From: Cupriavidus metallidurans CH34
Lineage (GTDB): Bacteria; Pseudomonadota; Gammaproteobacteria; Burkholderiales; Burkholderiaceae
Direction: 5' to 3'
Length of the DNA stretch: 64,000 bases
Assembly: GCF_000196015.1 (NCBI RefSeq)
Contig: NC_007974.2
Location: 682,001-746,000 of the forward strand
The notes under the pieces were generated by a model. That model was not told the origin of the DNA. It did no database searches and worked only from the letters and a program-made list of their open reading frames with translations. Below, piece after piece: positions 62,548 to 64,000 of this stretch. Position numbers and translations under genes: made by a program. Each line of letters begins with the position of its first letter. The first letter of the stretch is position 1.

Positions 62548-63246
62548 ATGAGAATTGCCTCCGTGGAGGACGACACCAGCCAGGCCGAGCAGATTTGCCA
62601 GCTGCTGGATGAAGCGGGCTTTGAATGCTCGAGCTTCGCGACCGGTTCCGCGTTCTTGCGAGCATTGCGGGACCAGGCGTTCGACCTGGTCGTCATGGAC
62701 TGGCAATTGCCGGACGTCAGTGGTTACGAGCTCGTGAGCTGGGTCCGCCAGCATTCGGGACGCCTGCCACCGATCCTGTTCCTGACCAGTCGCATCGAAG
62801 AATCCGATATCGTCGCGGGCCTGTCCGTGGGCGCCGACGATTACCTTGCCAAGCCGATCCGGCCGGGCGAGTTCGTCGCGCGCGTGCGAGCGTTGCTGCG
62901 TCGCGCATATCCCAAGACCCTGCACGAAGACGATCTGATCCGGCAGGGCGCCTATATCGTGGACGCGCGCCGGCGCGTTATCGCGCTGGACGGCCAGAAC
63001 GTCGATCTGTCGCCGCGCGAGTTCGACCTGGCATTGTTCCTGTTCCGCAACATCGGCCGCCTGCTGGCGCGTGACGTGATTGAGCAGGCCGTCTGGGGGC
63101 GTGCGATGGATGCCGCCTCGCGCACGCTCGACACGCATATGTCGCGCCTGCGCATCAAGCTGGCCCTGCGCCCCGAAAACGGTGTGCGGCTGGCTTCCGT
63201 CTATTCGCATGGCTATCGGTTCGAAGCCACGGCCGCTCATGAGTAG
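62548..63246 (+). CDS. OmpR-family response regulator
   Basis: The 232-residue protein has a receiver domain with the acidic pair Glu7/Asp8-Asp9, the phosphorylated Asp51 (VVMDWQLPD), Thr80 (LFLTSR) and Lys102 (YLAKP). The winged-helix effector (LSPREFDLALFLFRNIGRLLARDVIEQAVWG, then LDTHMSRLRIKL and YSHGYRFEA) is of the OmpR/PhoB type. No histidine kinase is in the window. Its stop overlaps the start of the LysM-FecR gene by 8 bp, so the two are translated together. Confidence 0.94.
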   Translation: MRIASVEDDTSQAEQICQLLDEAGFECSSFATGSAFLRALRDQAFDLVVMDWQLPDVSGYELVSWVRQHSGRLPPILFLTSRIEESDIVAGLSVGADDYLAKPIRPGEFVARVRALLRRAYPKTLHEDDLIRQGAYIVDARRRVIALDGQNVDLSPREFDLALFLFRNIGRLLARDVIEQAVWGRAMDAASRTLDTHMSRLRIKLALRPENGVRLASVYSHGYRFEATAAHE

Positions 63247-64000
63247 CCGTCCCACGTCGCACCGTGCCGCCGTGGGAGGTGCGCTGATTTCCCTGATTCT
63301 GTCTGGCAGTGCGCTGGCCGGCCCCGCGGGCACGCAGGGCAAGGATTTCATCTATGAGGTCGAGCGGGGCGACACGCTGATCGGCCTGGCCACGCGTTTC
63401 ATGACGAGCACGGACGGCTGGCACCTGCTGCAGACGCTCAATCGCGTGGAAGACCCGTACCGGCTGGTGCCCGGCACGCGGATTCGCATTCCCCTGTCGC
63501 AGATCCCCGTAGCGCCGTCGACGGCGCGGGTGGTTTTCGTGCGCGGACAGGCAAGCGTCGATGGCAGCCCGATGCAGACCGGCATGGCGCTGGCCGAATC
63601 GGCGCGGATCGAGATCGGTCCGAATAGTGCGGCGACGCTCGAACTGAGCGACGGGACCCGTGTGTCGCTGCCAGCGGCGACCACGCTGCAGGTGCGCCGA
63701 CTGCGCGCATTCGCGCGCAGCGGTCTGACCGATACGATGATCGGCATCGACAAGGGCGGCGCCGATTCAGTGGTCGCGCCGAAGGGCGGTGGCGTCGGGC
63801 GCTATGAGATCAGCACGCCGTTGATGGTGACAGGCGTGCGTGGCACGCGCTATCGCGTCAGCGCCGATGACGGCGGTAGCCGTAGTGAAGTCATCGAAGG
63901 CAAGGTCGGTGTGGGGGCAGGTGCGCGTCCGGGCTCGGCCACGCAAGTCGCCGCCGGCTACGGTGTTGGGGTGTCGACCGCGGGCCGACTGTCCAAACCA
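63239..64000 (+). CDS. LysM-FecR domain protein, partial (runs off the window)
   Basis: At least 254 residues are encoded without a stop before the window end. The N-terminus is a Sec signal (about residues 1-27, ISLILSGSALA). A LysM domain (about 38-84, YEVERGDTLIGLATRFMTST to VPGTRIRIP) follows, which binds peptidoglycan. A FecR-like domain then begins near 95 (VVFVRGQASVDG...LELSDGTRVSLPAATTLQVRRL...STPLMVTGVRGTRYRVS). ATG 63239 lies within the end of the response-regulator gene (8-bp overlap). The pairing suggests an envelope sensor or effector acting with the regulator. Periplasmic location is expected. Confidence 0.88.
   Translation, partial: MSSRPTSHRAAVGGALISLILSGSALAGPAGTQGKDFIYEVERGDTLIGLATRFMTSTDGWHLLQTLNRVEDPYRLVPGTRIRIPLSQIPVAPSTARVVFVRGQASVDGSPMQTGMALAESARIEIGPNSAATLELSDGTRVSLPAATTLQVRRLRAFARSGLTDTMIGIDKGGADSVVAPKGGGVGRYEISTPLMVTGVRGTRYRVSADDGGSRSEVIEGKVGVGAGARPGSATQVAAGYGVGVSTAGRLSKP

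Overview
The window is about 64 kb of GC-rich, densely packed chromosomal DNA from a beta-proteobacterium, most likely a Cupriavidus/Ralstonia-type member of the Burkholderiaceae. The gene families support this: a CzcCBA-type heavy-metal RND efflux operon, Bug-family solute receptors, HpnD/Shc hopanoid genes, an ImuA-ImuB-DnaE2 mutasome, a Pel polysaccharide operon and several insertion sequences (IS). The placement rests on gene content alone; no rRNA or tRNA gene was seen.

Layout. 0-7 kb: an XRE-cupin regulator; a MOSC protein coupled to a PDR/VanB-type ferredoxin reductase; and a vitamin B6 group (YggS-like PLP protein, PdxY, PtsJ/MocR regulator) around psd. 7.3-14.7 kb: a CzcCBA-like efflux operon whose RND pump gene is split after codon 16 by an IS30-family element with a 3-bp target duplication. 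14.8-17 kb: small genes, including a NifQ homologue behind a close match to a ModE Mo-box. 17.1-23.2 kb: SOS box, imuA, imuB, dnaE2. 23.5-27.5 kb: a 1-Cys peroxiredoxin and a three-gene 2-oxoacid dehydrogenase operon (E1a, E1b, E2). 28-32 kb: a lipoprotein, then a TauD/TfdA-type dioxygenase with a sulfonate/nitrate-type ABC importer. 32-39.7 kb: methyltransferase, MFS transporter, IclR regulator, a membrane diguanylate cyclase, and a citryl-CoA lyase/CoA-transferase/Bug-receptor operon. 40-43.7 kb: the hopanoid operon hpnD-shc-hpnG. 43.8-49.2 kb: a small secreted protein, then a region with three different IS elements (IS481, IS5 and IS4 families) lying between and upstream of a divergent cold-shock gene and the pel operon. 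49.2-62.3 kb: pelABCDEFG. 62.5-64 kb: an OmpR-type response regulator and a LysM-FecR protein that runs off the window.

How the parts work together. Four IS elements of four families each keep matching target duplications, so all look fairly recent. Three disturb the start of a gene: the efflux pump ORF is split, the cold-shock gene is cut from its Shine-Dalgarno sequence 9 bp before its ATG, and pelA is cut from its upstream region 11 bp before its start codon. The IS481 insertion puts an intact transposase under the likely cold-shock promoter and leader, with the transposase stop codon a few bases before the csp start. The Pel machinery contains a PelD c-di-GMP receptor with an RxxD site, and a candidate supplier of c-di-GMP (GGEEF protein with its own I-site) lies 13 kb upstream.

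All coordinates, repeats and palindromes were read by eye. Family assignments rest on visible motifs and known family features; no database search was made.
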